From: CAVUMR01 sp963742715
Lineage (GTDB): Bacteria; Actinomycetota; Actinomycetes; Mycobacteriales; Micromonosporaceae
Direction of reading: 5' to 3'
Length of the DNA: 64,000 bases
Assembly (NCBI GenBank): GCA_963742715.1
Contig: CAVUMR010000002.1
Span: 2,294,001 to 2,358,000 of the forward strand
Within the stretch, counting starts at the first letter, position 1. Every line of letters begins with the position of its first letter. Below the pieces are notes generated by a model that saw nothing but the letters and a program-made list of their open reading frames with translations, ran no database searches and was not told the origin of the DNA. Positions 17,473-25,991 of the stretch are shown here, in pieces. The translations under genes and the position numbers were made by a program.

Positions 17473-18180
17473 CTACCGCCAGCCGTCGACGATCGGCAGC
17501 AGGTCGGCCAGCCGATCGATCACCGCATCCGGCTCGCCCTCGGTATGCCCGCGCTGGCTGTCCGGGATGTCGCTGTGCGGTATCAGCACCGCCCGCATGC
17601 CGGCCTGCTTCGCGCCGTAGATGTCGTCGAACGGCCGGTCGCCGACGAACACGCAGCGGCCCGGCTCGTCCACCGAGACCGCCCGCATGGCGGCCCGGAA
17701 CGCTTCCGGATGCGGCTTGGTCCACGGGATCTCGGAGGTGTACACCGCGCCGTCGATGAGATCGGCGACGCCGTCCCGGACGAAGATCTCCTCATGCCGG
17801 CGGCGCGGCCAGGTGGTGTTGGACAGCACGCCGACCCGGATGTCGCGCTCGCGCAGCGCGGCCAGCAGCCCCGGCGCATCCTCGTCCAGGTGCGTCGCGT
17901 GCTCCCACTCGTCGTCGAACGCCTGGTACGCGGCCGGGGTCGCGGCGAGGCCGGCCGCGGTGAACACCTCCTCGAGGGTGGCGCTGCGGTGCTCCAGCCG
18001 GGCCCGCTGCCACGCCACCTCGTCGGCCGCGGTCAGCGCGGACGCGACCGCGTCCACCTGCGTGGCGGAGACCAGCCTGGCCGCGATCCGCCACCACGAC
18101 CGCCCGTCGATGGCCTTCCACGGGGTGAGCGTGCCGCCCCAGTCGAAGATGACCGCCGCCACCGGACCGTGCCCTGTCAC
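17473..18180 (-). CDS. HAD-superfamily hydrolase
   Basis: The 235-residue protein has the HAD motifs in order: motif I FDWGGTL (Asp13), a helical cap, motif II LSNTTW, motif III Lys in WTKPHPEAF, and motif IV FVGDRPFDDIYGA. In motif I the second acid of DxD is Gly (DWG), so acid catalysis at that position would have to be done differently or the substrate differs from ordinary phosphatases. The start is a GTG at 18180. It is convergent with the DUF4439 gene. The substrate is unknown. Confidence 0.88.
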   Translation of the reverse strand: MTGHGPVAAVIFDWGGTLTPWKAIDGRSWWRIAARLVSATQVDAVASALTAADEVAWQRARLEHRSATLEEVFTAAGLAATPAAYQAFDDEWEHATHLDEDAPGLLAALRERDIRVGVLSNTTWPRRRHEEIFVRDGVADLIDGAVYTSEIPWTKPHPEAFRAAMRAVSVDEPGRCVFVGDRPFDDIYGAKQAGMRAVLIPHSDIPDSQRGHTEGEPDAVIDRLADLLPIVDGWR

Positions 18181-18303
18181 CGTGCGTCCTCCCGGGGGTA
18201 CCGCGCCCGAGCGGGGCGCCCGTCCACGCTAGCCGGGACCGCCGAGTGACGCGCCAACGGTTTACCGCCGTCGGGGTTCACCCCGCGGTCGGCGTACCGC
18301 AGA

Positions 18304-19026
18304 ATGCACGCTGTGCCGGACTCCGTTGCAGACGATCTCCCCGACAGCCCGCGCTGGCGGGTCGCCGATGCCGTGGCCAGTGCCGTGGAGCGGCGGTGGC
18401 GGGCCGAGGTGCTCGCCATCGGCGTACACGGTTCGTTCGTCGAGGACGAGGCGGCCGGGCAGAACGTGCAGATGGTGGTGGTGACGTACAAGCCCGGCAC
18501 CGGCCCCAGACCGGGCACCCGGCGCATCGACGGCGTCATCGTGGACCTCAGTGTGATCGGCGCGGACGAGTACCGCTCGCACGCCCGCACGCTGTCGACG
18601 TCCTGGCCGCTCGCGGCCGACCAGTACCTGAACACCAAGCCGATGCACGACCCGACGAGCTGGCTGGAGAAGCTGCGCGACGAGCACCTCTCCCGGCTGG
18701 CCGAGACCGGCGGTCGGGAGTTCGCCGCGCTGGCCCGCGAGGCGTGGTGTCACGCCGCATCGCTGCACGCGAACGCGGTACGGCTGGCGGAGTGGTACGA
18801 CACCGACGGCGCGGTGCTGGTGCTCGGCGAGGCACGGGTCGCCGCGGCGCTGGTGGAAGGGCTGCTCACCAGGACGTACTTCCGGGGCAGCGCGGACGCG
18901 GTACGGCGTACCGGCCTCGGTCAGGCCGGCATGTCCGAGGTGGGTACCAAACTCGAAGCGCTGGCCGCGGAACTGGAGCGGCACGGCCGGCCGGTGGACG
19001 GCACCGTGGCCGACCTGCTCGCCTGA
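18304..19026 (+). CDS. Nucleotidyltransferase-like protein (degenerate active site)
   Basis: The 240-residue product resembles kanamycin-nucleotidyltransferase-type folds: an N-terminal segment IGVHGSFVEDEAAGQNVQMV stands where GSxxxG and DxD metal ligands are expected. The usual paired Asp residues are missing, since the position reads NVQMVV. A C-terminal helical domain follows. I therefore call it NTase-like with probably lost or altered catalysis. The ATG at 18304 has no obvious ribosome site, and a GTG at 18313 is an alternative. It is divergent from the HAD gene. Confidence 0.7.
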   Translation: MHAVPDSVADDLPDSPRWRVADAVASAVERRWRAEVLAIGVHGSFVEDEAAGQNVQMVVVTYKPGTGPRPGTRRIDGVIVDLSVIGADEYRSHARTLSTSWPLAADQYLNTKPMHDPTSWLEKLRDEHLSRLAETGGREFAALAREAWCHAASLHANAVRLAEWYDTDGAVLVLGEARVAAALVEGLLTRTYFRGSADAVRRTGLGQAGMSEVGTKLEALAAELERHGRPVDGTVADLLA

Positions 19027-19031
19027 CCGCG

Positions 19032-19127
19032 CGGCTCACCGCGAAGCAGCGCGCGCGGCTCACCGCGAAGCAGCGCGCGCGGCTCACCGCGAAGCAGCGC
19101 GCGCGGCTCACCGCGAAGCAGCGCGCG
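19032..19127. repeat. Four perfect 24-bp tandem repeats between convergent genes
   Basis: The 24-base unit, beginning CGGCTCACCGCGAAGCAG and ending CGCGCG, is repeated four times without change. It starts 6 bases after the nucleotidyltransferase-like gene's stop and ends 9 bases before the stop of the VIT1-type gene. The unit includes a CGCGGNNNACCGCG-like inverted repeat and so may fold in RNA. Confidence 0.95.
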
Positions 19128-19135
19128 CGGGCGCG

Positions 19136-19912
19136 TCAGCCGGCCGCGGTGACGCCGATCGCGGTACCGACCAGATAGGTCGCGCCGGCGGCCAAACCGC
19201 CGAGGATCAGTTGGCGCAGGCCACCGAGCAGCCACGACTTGTTGGTGAACCGGGACACGATCGCACCGGCGACGAACAGGCCGATGCCGCCGATGGCCAG
19301 TGCCAGCCACAGCTCGGAGGAGCCGAGGAGGTACGACAGGAGCGGGATCAGCGCACCGATCGAGAAGCAGAAGAACGAGGAGATCGCCGCCACCCACGGG
19401 CTCGGCACCTCGTGCGGGTCGATGCCCAACTCCTCGCGGGCGTGTACCCGAAGGGCCTCCTCGGTGTTCTCGGACAGCGCGTCCGCGACCTGCCGGGCCA
19501 GCGCGCCGGGTAGCCCGCGCTCCTCCCACATGGCCGCGAGCTCGGCCGCCTCCGCCTCGGGATGCCGCTCCAGCTCGTACCGCTCCTTGGCGACCTCGTG
19601 CTCGACCTGCTCGTTCTGGGTGCGCACCGAGGTGTACTCGCCGAGCCCCATCGAGATCGCACCGGCGACCAGACCCGCCACTCCGGTGAGGATGATCGTG
19701 TGCCGGGACACCCCGCCGCCACCGACACCGGCGATCAGCGAGATGTTCGTCACCAACCCGTCCATCGCGCCGAACGTGGCGGCGCGCAGCCAGCCGCCGG
19801 ACACGTCCGCGTGGTGGTGCTCGTCGTACGCCGCGGGCACCTCGGCACCGGGTACCTCGGCGCCGGGCTCGACACCCGCACCGGCCGGCGCGTCGGAGTT
19901 GGTCTGGGTCAC
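19136..19912 (-). CDS. VIT1/CCC1 family iron/manganese transporter
   Basis: The 258-residue membrane protein belongs to the VIT1/CCC1 family, which moves Fe2+ or Mn2+. A polar N-terminus of about 40 residues ends in a His-rich stretch (DEHHHADV). The segment GAMDGLVTNISLIAGVGGG opens helix 1 and is the family mark, and a long charged cytosolic loop (about 95-165, Glu-rich) carries metal-binding acids. Two helices pairs follow. The GTG at 19912 has a GGAG site 6-10 bases upstream. It lies downstream of map. Confidence 0.92.
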   Translation of the reverse strand: MTQTNSDAPAGAGVEPGAEVPGAEVPAAYDEHHHADVSGGWLRAATFGAMDGLVTNISLIAGVGGGGVSRHTIILTGVAGLVAGAISMGLGEYTSVRTQNEQVEHEVAKERYELERHPEAEAAELAAMWEERGLPGALARQVADALSENTEEALRVHAREELGIDPHEVPSPWVAAISSFFCFSIGALIPLLSYLLGSSELWLALAIGGIGLFVAGAIVSRFTNKSWLLGGLRQLILGGLAAGATYLVGTAIGVTAAG

Positions 19913-19975
19913 CTGGATCTCCTCACAAGCGGTACCGCTGCCCGCCGGACGGCTGGGACATCGGGACCATTTCCG

Positions 19976-20833
19976 TCACGGCAGGGTAAGGATCTCGTAC
20001 CCGCTGTCCGTGACCAGGATCGTGTGCTCGAACTGGGCGGTCCACCGGCGGTCCTTCGTCACCACGGTCCAGCCGTCCGCCCACAGGTCGTACTCGTACG
20101 TGCCCAGCGTGATCATCGGCTCGATCGTGAACGTCATGCCGGTCTCCATGATCACGTCCAGGTCGGGCCGGTCGTAGTGCGGGACGTACAGCCCGGAATG
20201 GAACGTCTCCCCGATGCCGTGGCCGGTGAAGTCACGCACCACGCCGTACCCGAAGCGGCGGGCGTACGACTCGATCACCCGGCCGATCGCGTTGACCGGT
20301 CGGCCCGGTACGACCGCGCGGATGCCGCGCATCATCGCTTCCCGGGTCCGCTCGACCAGCAGCCGCGCCTCCTCCGACACGTCCCCGGCCAGGAACGTCG
20401 CGTTCGTGTCGCCGTGTACGCCGCCGATGTACGCGGTGACGTCCACGTTCACGATGTCCCCGTCCTCGATCACCGTCGAGTCCGGGATGCCGTGACAGAT
20501 CACCTCGTTCAGGCTGGTACAGCAGGATTTCGGAAAGCCTTTGTAGCCCAGGGTCGACGGGTACGCGTCGTGGTCGCAGAGGAACTCGTGCACCACCCGG
20601 TCGACCTCGTCGGTGGTGACCCCCGGCGCGATGACCCGGCCGGCCTCGGCCAGCGCCTGCGCGCCGAGCTTGCCGGCCAGCCGCATCCGCTCGATGATCT
20701 CCGGACGCTGCACGTCCGGCCCGGTGTGCCGCTTGGGCGCTTTCCTACCGACGTACTCCGGCCGCGGAATGTGGGACGGCACCTCGCGCCACGCGGACAG
20801 CGTGCCGGGGCGGAGCGGGGTTCGGACAGCCAT
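19976..20833 (-). CDS. map: Methionine aminopeptidase, type I
   Basis: The enzyme removes N-terminal Met from new proteins. The 285-residue product has all five metal ligands of MetAP: two Asp in the VNVDVTAYIGGVHGDTN segment, His in DFTGHGIG, Glu in FTIEPM, and Glu in QFEHTI. It has the N-terminal extension seen in actinobacterial MetAP type Ic. It follows the PuuD-like gene by only 9 bp, and VIT1 follows after 63 bp. The operon position after the polyamine genes may be incidental. Confidence 0.96.
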   Translation of the reverse strand: MAVRTPLRPGTLSAWREVPSHIPRPEYVGRKAPKRHTGPDVQRPEIIERMRLAGKLGAQALAEAGRVIAPGVTTDEVDRVVHEFLCDHDAYPSTLGYKGFPKSCCTSLNEVICHGIPDSTVIEDGDIVNVDVTAYIGGVHGDTNATFLAGDVSEEARLLVERTREAMMRGIRAVVPGRPVNAIGRVIESYARRFGYGVVRDFTGHGIGETFHSGLYVPHYDRPDLDVIMETGMTFTIEPMITLGTYEYDLWADGWTVVTKDRRWTAQFEHTILVTDSGYEILTLP

Positions 20834-20842
20834 GGCCCGAGC

Positions 20843-21574
20843 CTATCCAGTGCCCGGAGCCCCCTCGCGCTGGCCGGCCGGCCGGTCCGGGTGGCAGGCC
20901 GCGGCCAGCGCCCGGAACAGTCGGCTGTCCGCCAGTTCCTCCGGGTGCCACTGCACGCCCAGCACGAACGGCATTGACGGGTCCTCGACCACCTCGATCA
21001 CGCCGTCGTCCGACCATCCGGTCACGGTGAGCCGGCCGGGGTCCGCGATGCCCTGGTGGTGGTAGCTGTTGACCTCCGCCACGGTGCCGTCGGCGATCCG
21101 CGCGATCAGGCTGTCCGGGGTGAACCGGACGCCGTGCCAGCCGACCACCCCCGGCTCCGGCTGGTGCTTGTCGTGCCCGACGACGTCGGGGAGGTGCTGG
21201 TGCAGCACCCCGTCGTACGCGACGGTCAGCACCTGCATCCCGCGGCAGATCGCCAGTACCGGCGCCCGCCGGGCCAGAGCCGCGGCCAGCAGCGCGAACT
21301 CGCCCGCGTCCCGGTCCGGCCGGGTGTACGTCAGCGGATGCGGGGACTGGCCGTAGCGGGCCGGCTCGACATCCGCGCCGCCGGCGATGATCAGCCCGTC
21401 CAGCCGGTCCATCACGTCCCCGTCGTGGCCGTCCGGGGGCAGTACCACCGCCCGGCCGCCGGCCTCCTCGACCGACTGCACGTACGCGTACGGCACCAGC
21501 ACGGCCGGCGCCTGCCAGACCCCCCACTGGGCGGGTTCGACGTACGACGTGATGCCTATGACCGGACGGCGCAT
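20843..21574 (-). CDS. Gamma-glutamyl-GABA hydrolase family class I amidotransferase-like protein
   Basis: The 243-residue protein resembles PuuD-type hydrolases, which cleave gamma-glutamyl-GABA. The nucleophile is Cys110 in LAICRGMQ; His210 and Glu212 in WHPEE complete the triad. The N-terminus MRRPVIGITSYVE is typical of the family. The start ATG at 21574 lies 8 bp after the SDR stop. In the operon it would release glutamate at the end of the gamma-glutamyl pathway. Confidence 0.9.
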   Translation of the reverse strand: MRRPVIGITSYVEPAQWGVWQAPAVLVPYAYVQSVEEAGGRAVVLPPDGHDGDVMDRLDGLIIAGGADVEPARYGQSPHPLTYTRPDRDAGEFALLAAALARRAPVLAICRGMQVLTVAYDGVLHQHLPDVVGHDKHQPEPGVVGWHGVRFTPDSLIARIADGTVAEVNSYHHQGIADPGRLTVTGWSDDGVIEVVEDPSMPFVLGVQWHPEELADSRLFRALAAACHPDRPAGQREGAPGTG

Positions 21575-21582
21575 GGGTCTCC

Positions 21583-22362
21583 CTACATCGCTCCCAACGG
21601 TGTCACGTAGGCCGCCGTGATGCCGCCGTCGACCAGAAATGTCGACGCCGTGATGAACGAGGCGTCGTCGCTGGCCAGGAACGCGATCGCGGCCGCGATC
21701 TCGTCCGGCTCGGCGAACCGGCCCATCGGCACGTGTACCAGCCGGCGGGCCGCCCGCTCCGGATCCGCCGCGAACAGCTCGCTGAGCAGCGGTGTGTTCA
21801 CCGGCCCCGGGCACAGCGCGTTCACCCGGATTCCCTCCCGGGCGAACTGGACGCCGAGCTCCCGGCTCATCGCCAACACCCCGCCCTTGCTCGCGGTGTA
21901 CGAGATCTGCGAGGTGGCCGCGCCGAGCACGGCCACGAACGAGGCGGTGTTGATGATCGAGCCGCGGTGCTGCCGTCGCATGTACGGGATCACCTCGCGG
22001 CAGCACAGGTACACCGAGGTCAGGTTCACCCGCTGTACCCGTTCCCACACCTCGATGCCGGTGACCAGGATCGAGTCGTCCTCCGGCGGCGAGATGCCGG
22101 CGTTGTTGACCGCGATGTCCACCTGGCCGAACTCGTCCACCACCTGCGCGAACAGTGCGGCGACCTGCTCGGCGTCGGTGACGTCGGTGGCGATGAACGC
22201 GCCGTCGACCTCGGCCGCGGCCTTCGCGCCCGCGGTCGGGTCGACGTCCACGGCCACCACCCGGGCACCCTCGGCAGCCAGCCGGCGCAGCGCGGCCAGC
22301 CCGATGCCGCTGCCCGCGCCGGTCACCACGGCGACCCGGTCCGCCAGCCGCTCCCCCGCCAT
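21583..22362 (-). CDS. Short-chain dehydrogenase/reductase
   Basis: This classical SDR has the NAD(P)-binding TGAGSGIG near residue 15, the NNAG motif, and a catalytic Ser-Tyr-Lys set near SQISYTASKGG. I chose ATG at 22362 (259 residues) because AGGAG lies 5 bases before it; the ORF start GTG at 22368 is an alternative. It lies between the aldehyde dehydrogenase and PuuD-like genes, so it probably reduces or oxidises an intermediate in the same pathway. The substrate is not evident. Confidence 0.88.
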   Translation of the reverse strand: MAGERLADRVAVVTGAGSGIGLAALRRLAAEGARVVAVDVDPTAGAKAAAEVDGAFIATDVTDAEQVAALFAQVVDEFGQVDIAVNNAGISPPEDDSILVTGIEVWERVQRVNLTSVYLCCREVIPYMRRQHRGSIINTASFVAVLGAATSQISYTASKGGVLAMSRELGVQFAREGIRVNALCPGPVNTPLLSELFAADPERAARRLVHVPMGRFAEPDEIAAAIAFLASDDASFITASTFLVDGGITAAYVTPLGAM

Positions 22363-22370
22363 CGACACTC

Positions 22371-23801
22371 CTATCCGCCCTGTGCCGGCCCGCTACCGTC
22401 CGGCCCGGCGCCGTCGCGCCCGCCCGCCGGCGGAATCAGCTCCGGTACGGCGATGAACACGTTCTTCGTCTCGGTGAACGCCGCCACCGCGTCCGGTCCC
22501 AACTCGCGACCCAGCCCGGACTGCTTGAAGCCGCCGAACGGGGTGTTGTACCGCACCGACAGGTTCGAGTTGATCGACAGGTTGCCGACCTCGAGCGCCC
22601 GCGCCACCCGCAGCGCCCGCGCCACATCGGTGGTCCAGACCGAGCCGGACAGGCCGTACTCGGTGTCGTTCACCAGCGCGATCGCCTCGGCTTCGTCGGC
22701 GAACGGGAGTACCGACACGACCGGGCCGAAGATCTCCTCGCGCCAGCACGGGTCGTCGGCGGACCCGCCGGTGAGCACGGTCGGCGGGTACCAGTAGCCC
22801 GGGCCGGATGGCGCGGACCCCCGGTACGCGATCGTCGCGCCGTCCACATAGGACTGGACGTGGGCCCGGTGCGACGCGGAGATGAGCGGGCCCATCTCGG
22901 TCTCCGGATCGGCGGGATCTCCCACCCGCACGGCTCGTACCGCCGGCTCCAGCATGGCCAGGAAGTCCTCGTACACCCGCGCCTCGACCAGGATGCGGGA
23001 CCGGGCGCAACAGTCCTGGCCGGCGTTGTCGAACACCGCGTACGGCGCCTTCGCGGCCGCCTCGGCCAGGTCCGCGTCGGCGAACACCACGTTGGCGTTC
23101 TTGCCGCCCAACTCCAGCGTGAGCCGTTTCACCTGGTTGGCGCAGCCGGCCATGATCCGCCGGCCCACCTCGGTGGAGCCGGTGAAGCAGATCTTCCGTA
23201 CCGCCGGATGGTCCACCAATCGCTGCCCGACCACCGACCCGGAGCCGGTCACCACGGTGAACACGCCCTCGGGCAGGCCCGCCTCGACCGCCAACTCGGC
23301 CAGCCGGAGCGCGGAGAGCGGAGTGACCTCGGCCGGCTTGACCACGACCGTGTTGCCGGCCGCGAGCGCCGGTGCGAAACCCCAGCTCGCGATCAGCATC
23401 GGGAAGTTCCACGGGACGATCACGCCCACCACGCCGAGCGGTTCGCTGAACGTCACGTCGACGCCACCGGCGACCGGGATCTGCCGGCCGTACAGCCGCT
23501 CCGGCACCCCGGCGAAGTACTCGATCACGTCCCGGACCGCGCCGGCCTCCCACCGCGCGTTGGTCAGGGTGTGACCGGCGTTGGCCACCTCGAGCCCGGC
23601 GAGCTCGTCGACGTGCGCGTCGACCACCGCCGCGAACCGCCGCAGCAGCCTGGCCCGGTCTGCCGGCGCGACCGCCCGCCAGGCCGCGAAGGCGCCCGCC
23701 GCCCGGACGATCGCGGCGTCGGCCACCTCGACCGAGGCGAGCGGCACCCGGGCGATGACCTCCTCGGTCGCCGGGTTCACCACCGCGGATTCGGCCGTCA
23801 C
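22371..23801 (-). CDS. NAD(P)-dependent aldehyde dehydrogenase
   Basis: The 476-residue enzyme has the ALDH motifs: VPWNFPM, a cofactor-binding GSTEVG, the catalytic Glu in LELGGKN, and the catalytic Cys in GQDCCARS (GQxC; a second Cys follows at once). The closest functional class is the betaine/gamma-aminobutyraldehyde/gamma-glutamyl-aminobutyraldehyde type, inferred from context. The start is a GTG at 23801 overlapping the stop of the glutamine synthetase-like gene (GTGA). Confidence 0.92.
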   Translation of the reverse strand: MTAESAVVNPATEEVIARVPLASVEVADAAIVRAAGAFAAWRAVAPADRARLLRRFAAVVDAHVDELAGLEVANAGHTLTNARWEAGAVRDVIEYFAGVPERLYGRQIPVAGGVDVTFSEPLGVVGVIVPWNFPMLIASWGFAPALAAGNTVVVKPAEVTPLSALRLAELAVEAGLPEGVFTVVTGSGSVVGQRLVDHPAVRKICFTGSTEVGRRIMAGCANQVKRLTLELGGKNANVVFADADLAEAAAKAPYAVFDNAGQDCCARSRILVEARVYEDFLAMLEPAVRAVRVGDPADPETEMGPLISASHRAHVQSYVDGATIAYRGSAPSGPGYWYPPTVLTGGSADDPCWREEIFGPVVSVLPFADEAEAIALVNDTEYGLSGSVWTTDVARALRVARALEVGNLSINSNLSVRYNTPFGGFKQSGLGRELGPDAVAAFTETKNVFIAVPELIPPAGGRDGAGPDGSGPAQGG

Positions 23802-25171
23802 AGCCGCTCGAATCCCCGGTACAGCTCCCAGTCGGTGACCGCCGCGTCGTAGGCGGCCAGCTCGACCCGGGCGTAGTTGGCGTAGTGCTCGACCACCTCG
23901 CTGCCGAACGCCTCCACCGCCACCTCGCTGGACTCCCAGCCGGCGAGCGCGTCCCGCAGCGTGCTCGGCACCTTCTCGGCGGTCTCATCGGCGTACGCGT
24001 TGCCGGTGAACGCCGGCTCCAGCTCCAGCTCGTGCTCGATCCCGTACAGCCCGGCGGCCACCATCCCGGCGACCGCGAGGTACGGGTTCACGTCACCGCC
24101 GGGCACCCGGCTCTCCAACCGGAGTCCCGCGTCGTGTCCCACCACCCGGACCGCGCAGGTGCGGTTGTCCCGCCCCCAGCGCAGCGCGGTCGGGGCGAAC
24201 GAGCCGGGCTGGAACCGCTTGTACGAGTTGATGTTCGGCGCGAACAGCAGGGTGAACTCGCGCATGCAGGCGAGTTGCCCGGCCACGAACCGGTCCATCA
24301 GCTTCGACCAGCCGGGCAAATGGCCACCGGTGCCGGCCAGTACCGCCTCTCCGTCGGTGGACAGCAGCGAGCAGTGGATGTGGCAGGAGTTGCCCTCCCG
24401 CGCGTTCGGCTTGGCCATGAAGGTCAGCGACATGCCCTGCTGAGCCGCGATCTCCTTCGCCCCGAGCTTGTAGATCACATGGTTGTCGCAGGTGGTGAGG
24501 GCTTCGTCGTACCGGAACGCGATCTCGTGCTGGCCGAGGTTGCACTCGCCCTTGACGCTCTCCACCACCATGCCGGCGGTGGTCATGTCGTTGCGGATCC
24601 TGCGCAGCAGCGGCTCGACCCGGCCGGTGCCGAGCAACGAGTAGTCGACGTTGTACTGGTTGGCCGGGGTGAGGTCGCGGAACCCGCGCCGCCAGGCGTC
24701 CTCGTAGCTGTCGGTGAAGACGCAGAACTCCAGCTCGGTACCGACGTACGCGGCCATCCCCTTCCCGGCCAGCCGGTCCAGCTGCCGGCGCAGGATCTGC
24801 CGCGGGCTCGCCACCACGTCCGAACCGTCGCCCCAGGCCAGATCGGCGATCAGCAGCGCGGTGCCGTCGTGCCAGGGCATCCGGCGCAGGGTGTCGAGAT
24901 CCGGCCGCAGCTCGAAGTCGCCGTACCCGGTCTCCCAGCTCGACATCGCGTACCCGTCGACGGTGTTCATGTCGACGTCCACGGCGAGCAGGTAGTTGCA
25001 GCCCTCGGTGCCGTGCGGTACGACCTCGTCCAGGAAGAACCGGGCCGCGAACCGTTTGCCCTGTGGCCGGCCCTGCATGTCGGTCACCGCGAGCACCACG
25101 GTGTCGATGGCGCCGGCGTCGACCTCCGCGCGCAGGTCGTCCAGCGTGAGCGCCGCCGATCGTGCCGTCAT
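23798..25171 (-). CDS. Glutamine synthetase family protein (GlnA3-type gamma-glutamylpolyamine ligase)
   Basis: The 457-residue protein has the GS fold: GTELEF and a later GECNLGQHEI for metal and glutamate, then HIHCSLL and GRDNRTCAVRV segments for nucleotide and phosphate. The position in an operon with a permease, an aldehyde dehydrogenase and a PuuD-like hydrolase points to the GlnA3/PuuA role, gamma-glutamylation of a polyamine or other amine, rather than ammonia assimilation. The ATG at 25171 follows GGAGG at ideal spacing. Experiments on Streptomyces GlnA3 support the class; this protein's substrate is an inference. Confidence 0.9.
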   Translation of the reverse strand: MTARSAALTLDDLRAEVDAGAIDTVVLAVTDMQGRPQGKRFAARFFLDEVVPHGTEGCNYLLAVDVDMNTVDGYAMSSWETGYGDFELRPDLDTLRRMPWHDGTALLIADLAWGDGSDVVASPRQILRRQLDRLAGKGMAAYVGTELEFCVFTDSYEDAWRRGFRDLTPANQYNVDYSLLGTGRVEPLLRRIRNDMTTAGMVVESVKGECNLGQHEIAFRYDEALTTCDNHVIYKLGAKEIAAQQGMSLTFMAKPNAREGNSCHIHCSLLSTDGEAVLAGTGGHLPGWSKLMDRFVAGQLACMREFTLLFAPNINSYKRFQPGSFAPTALRWGRDNRTCAVRVVGHDAGLRLESRVPGGDVNPYLAVAGMVAAGLYGIEHELELEPAFTGNAYADETAEKVPSTLRDALAGWESSEVAVEAFGSEVVEHYANYARVELAAYDAAVTDWELYRGFERL

Positions 25172-25232
25172 CGAACCTCCATCAGGGCTGTACCGCAGCT
25201 TAATGGTCTGGTACCCGTGCCAAATGCGCTGG
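25172..25232. promoter_or_regulatory. Gap between regulator and ligase genes with possible GntR operator
   Basis: Within this 61-bp gap the stretch 25204-25223 contains TGGTCTGGTACC, which recalls the TGGT/ACCA halves of FadR-type sites. It lies just upstream of the ligase start, where a GntR repressor would act. The match is imperfect, so this is only a candidate. Confidence 0.3.
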
Positions 25233-25991
25233 TCAGGCGAGCAGGCCGCGCAGCAGCGCGGCGGTCGCGTCGCAGTGTTCCTCCATCGTGATCCGCGCCT
25301 TGTCCGACGCGCCGGCGAAGATCGCGTCCACCACTCCGGCGTGCTGCTCGTCGGAGTGGTCCAGGTTCCGGCGCAGCACCGGGATCGCCGACAGCAGCCC
25401 GTCCAACCGCAACTGCACGTCGCTGACCGCGGCCACCAGCGACGGGCAGCCGCTCGCTGCGACTATCGCCAGGTGCAGCCGGGAGTCGCTGATCCGGCGG
25501 CTGCCCGGGTCGCGGTCCCGGGACGCCCGCAGCCGGCCGGCCAGCCGCTGGCGGTCGGACGCGGACAGGGTCCGGCGGGCGGCCAGCGCCGCCGCGCCCG
25601 CCTCCACCACCCGGCGGAACTCCAGCGCGTCGTCGAGGTCCGGGCCCATGTCGCGCACCAGCGCGGCCGCCCGCGCCCGCTGGTCGGCGTCGTCGACGAC
25701 CGGCTCGCTGCCCTGGTACACCACGAAGGTCCCGCCCGACCGGCCCCGCCGCGACTCGACGAAGCCGGCCTCCCGAAGTGCCCGGATCGCCTCGCGCAGC
25801 GTCACCCGGCTGATCTGCAGCCGCCCGGCCAGCTCGCGCTCGGGCGGCAGCCGCTCACCACGCTCGACCACGCCGAGCTTGATCGCCTGGGCCAACCGCT
25901 CCACCGTCGACTCGAACGTGTTACCGCCGCGGATCGGTCGCCACAGCGGCATCGCCGGCAGCCCGGTGGATGCGGACTGCGGCGAGGTCAC
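25233..25991 (-). CDS. GntR/FadR-family transcriptional regulator
   Basis: From the GTG at 25991 the 252-residue regulator has an N-terminal winged helix with LPPERELAGRLQISRVTLREAIRALREAGFVES (split here only by position, residues 48-81) and a C-terminal FCD ligand-binding domain, including His and Asp positions such as LHLAI. It overlaps the permease stop (GTGA) and lies just before the ligase gene. It probably controls the permease-ligase-dehydrogenase operon in response to the substrate or a pathway product. The open frame extends to 27350 but only antisense to the permease. Confidence 0.9.
   Translation of the reverse strand: MTSPQSASTGLPAMPLWRPIRGGNTFESTVERLAQAIKLGVVERGERLPPERELAGRLQISRVTLREAIRALREAGFVESRRGRSGGTFVVYQGSEPVVDDADQRARAAALVRDMGPDLDDALEFRRVVEAGAAALAARRTLSASDRQRLAGRLRASRDRDPGSRRISDSRLHLAIVAASGCPSLVAAVSDVQLRLDGLLSAIPVLRRNLDHSDEQHAGVVDAIFAGASDKARITMEEHCDATAALLRGLLA

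Noticed and set aside
19032..19127. CRISPR-like array
   Set aside because: The units are directly adjacent with no unique spacers, so this is a tandem repeat. The same holds for the other arrays in the window.
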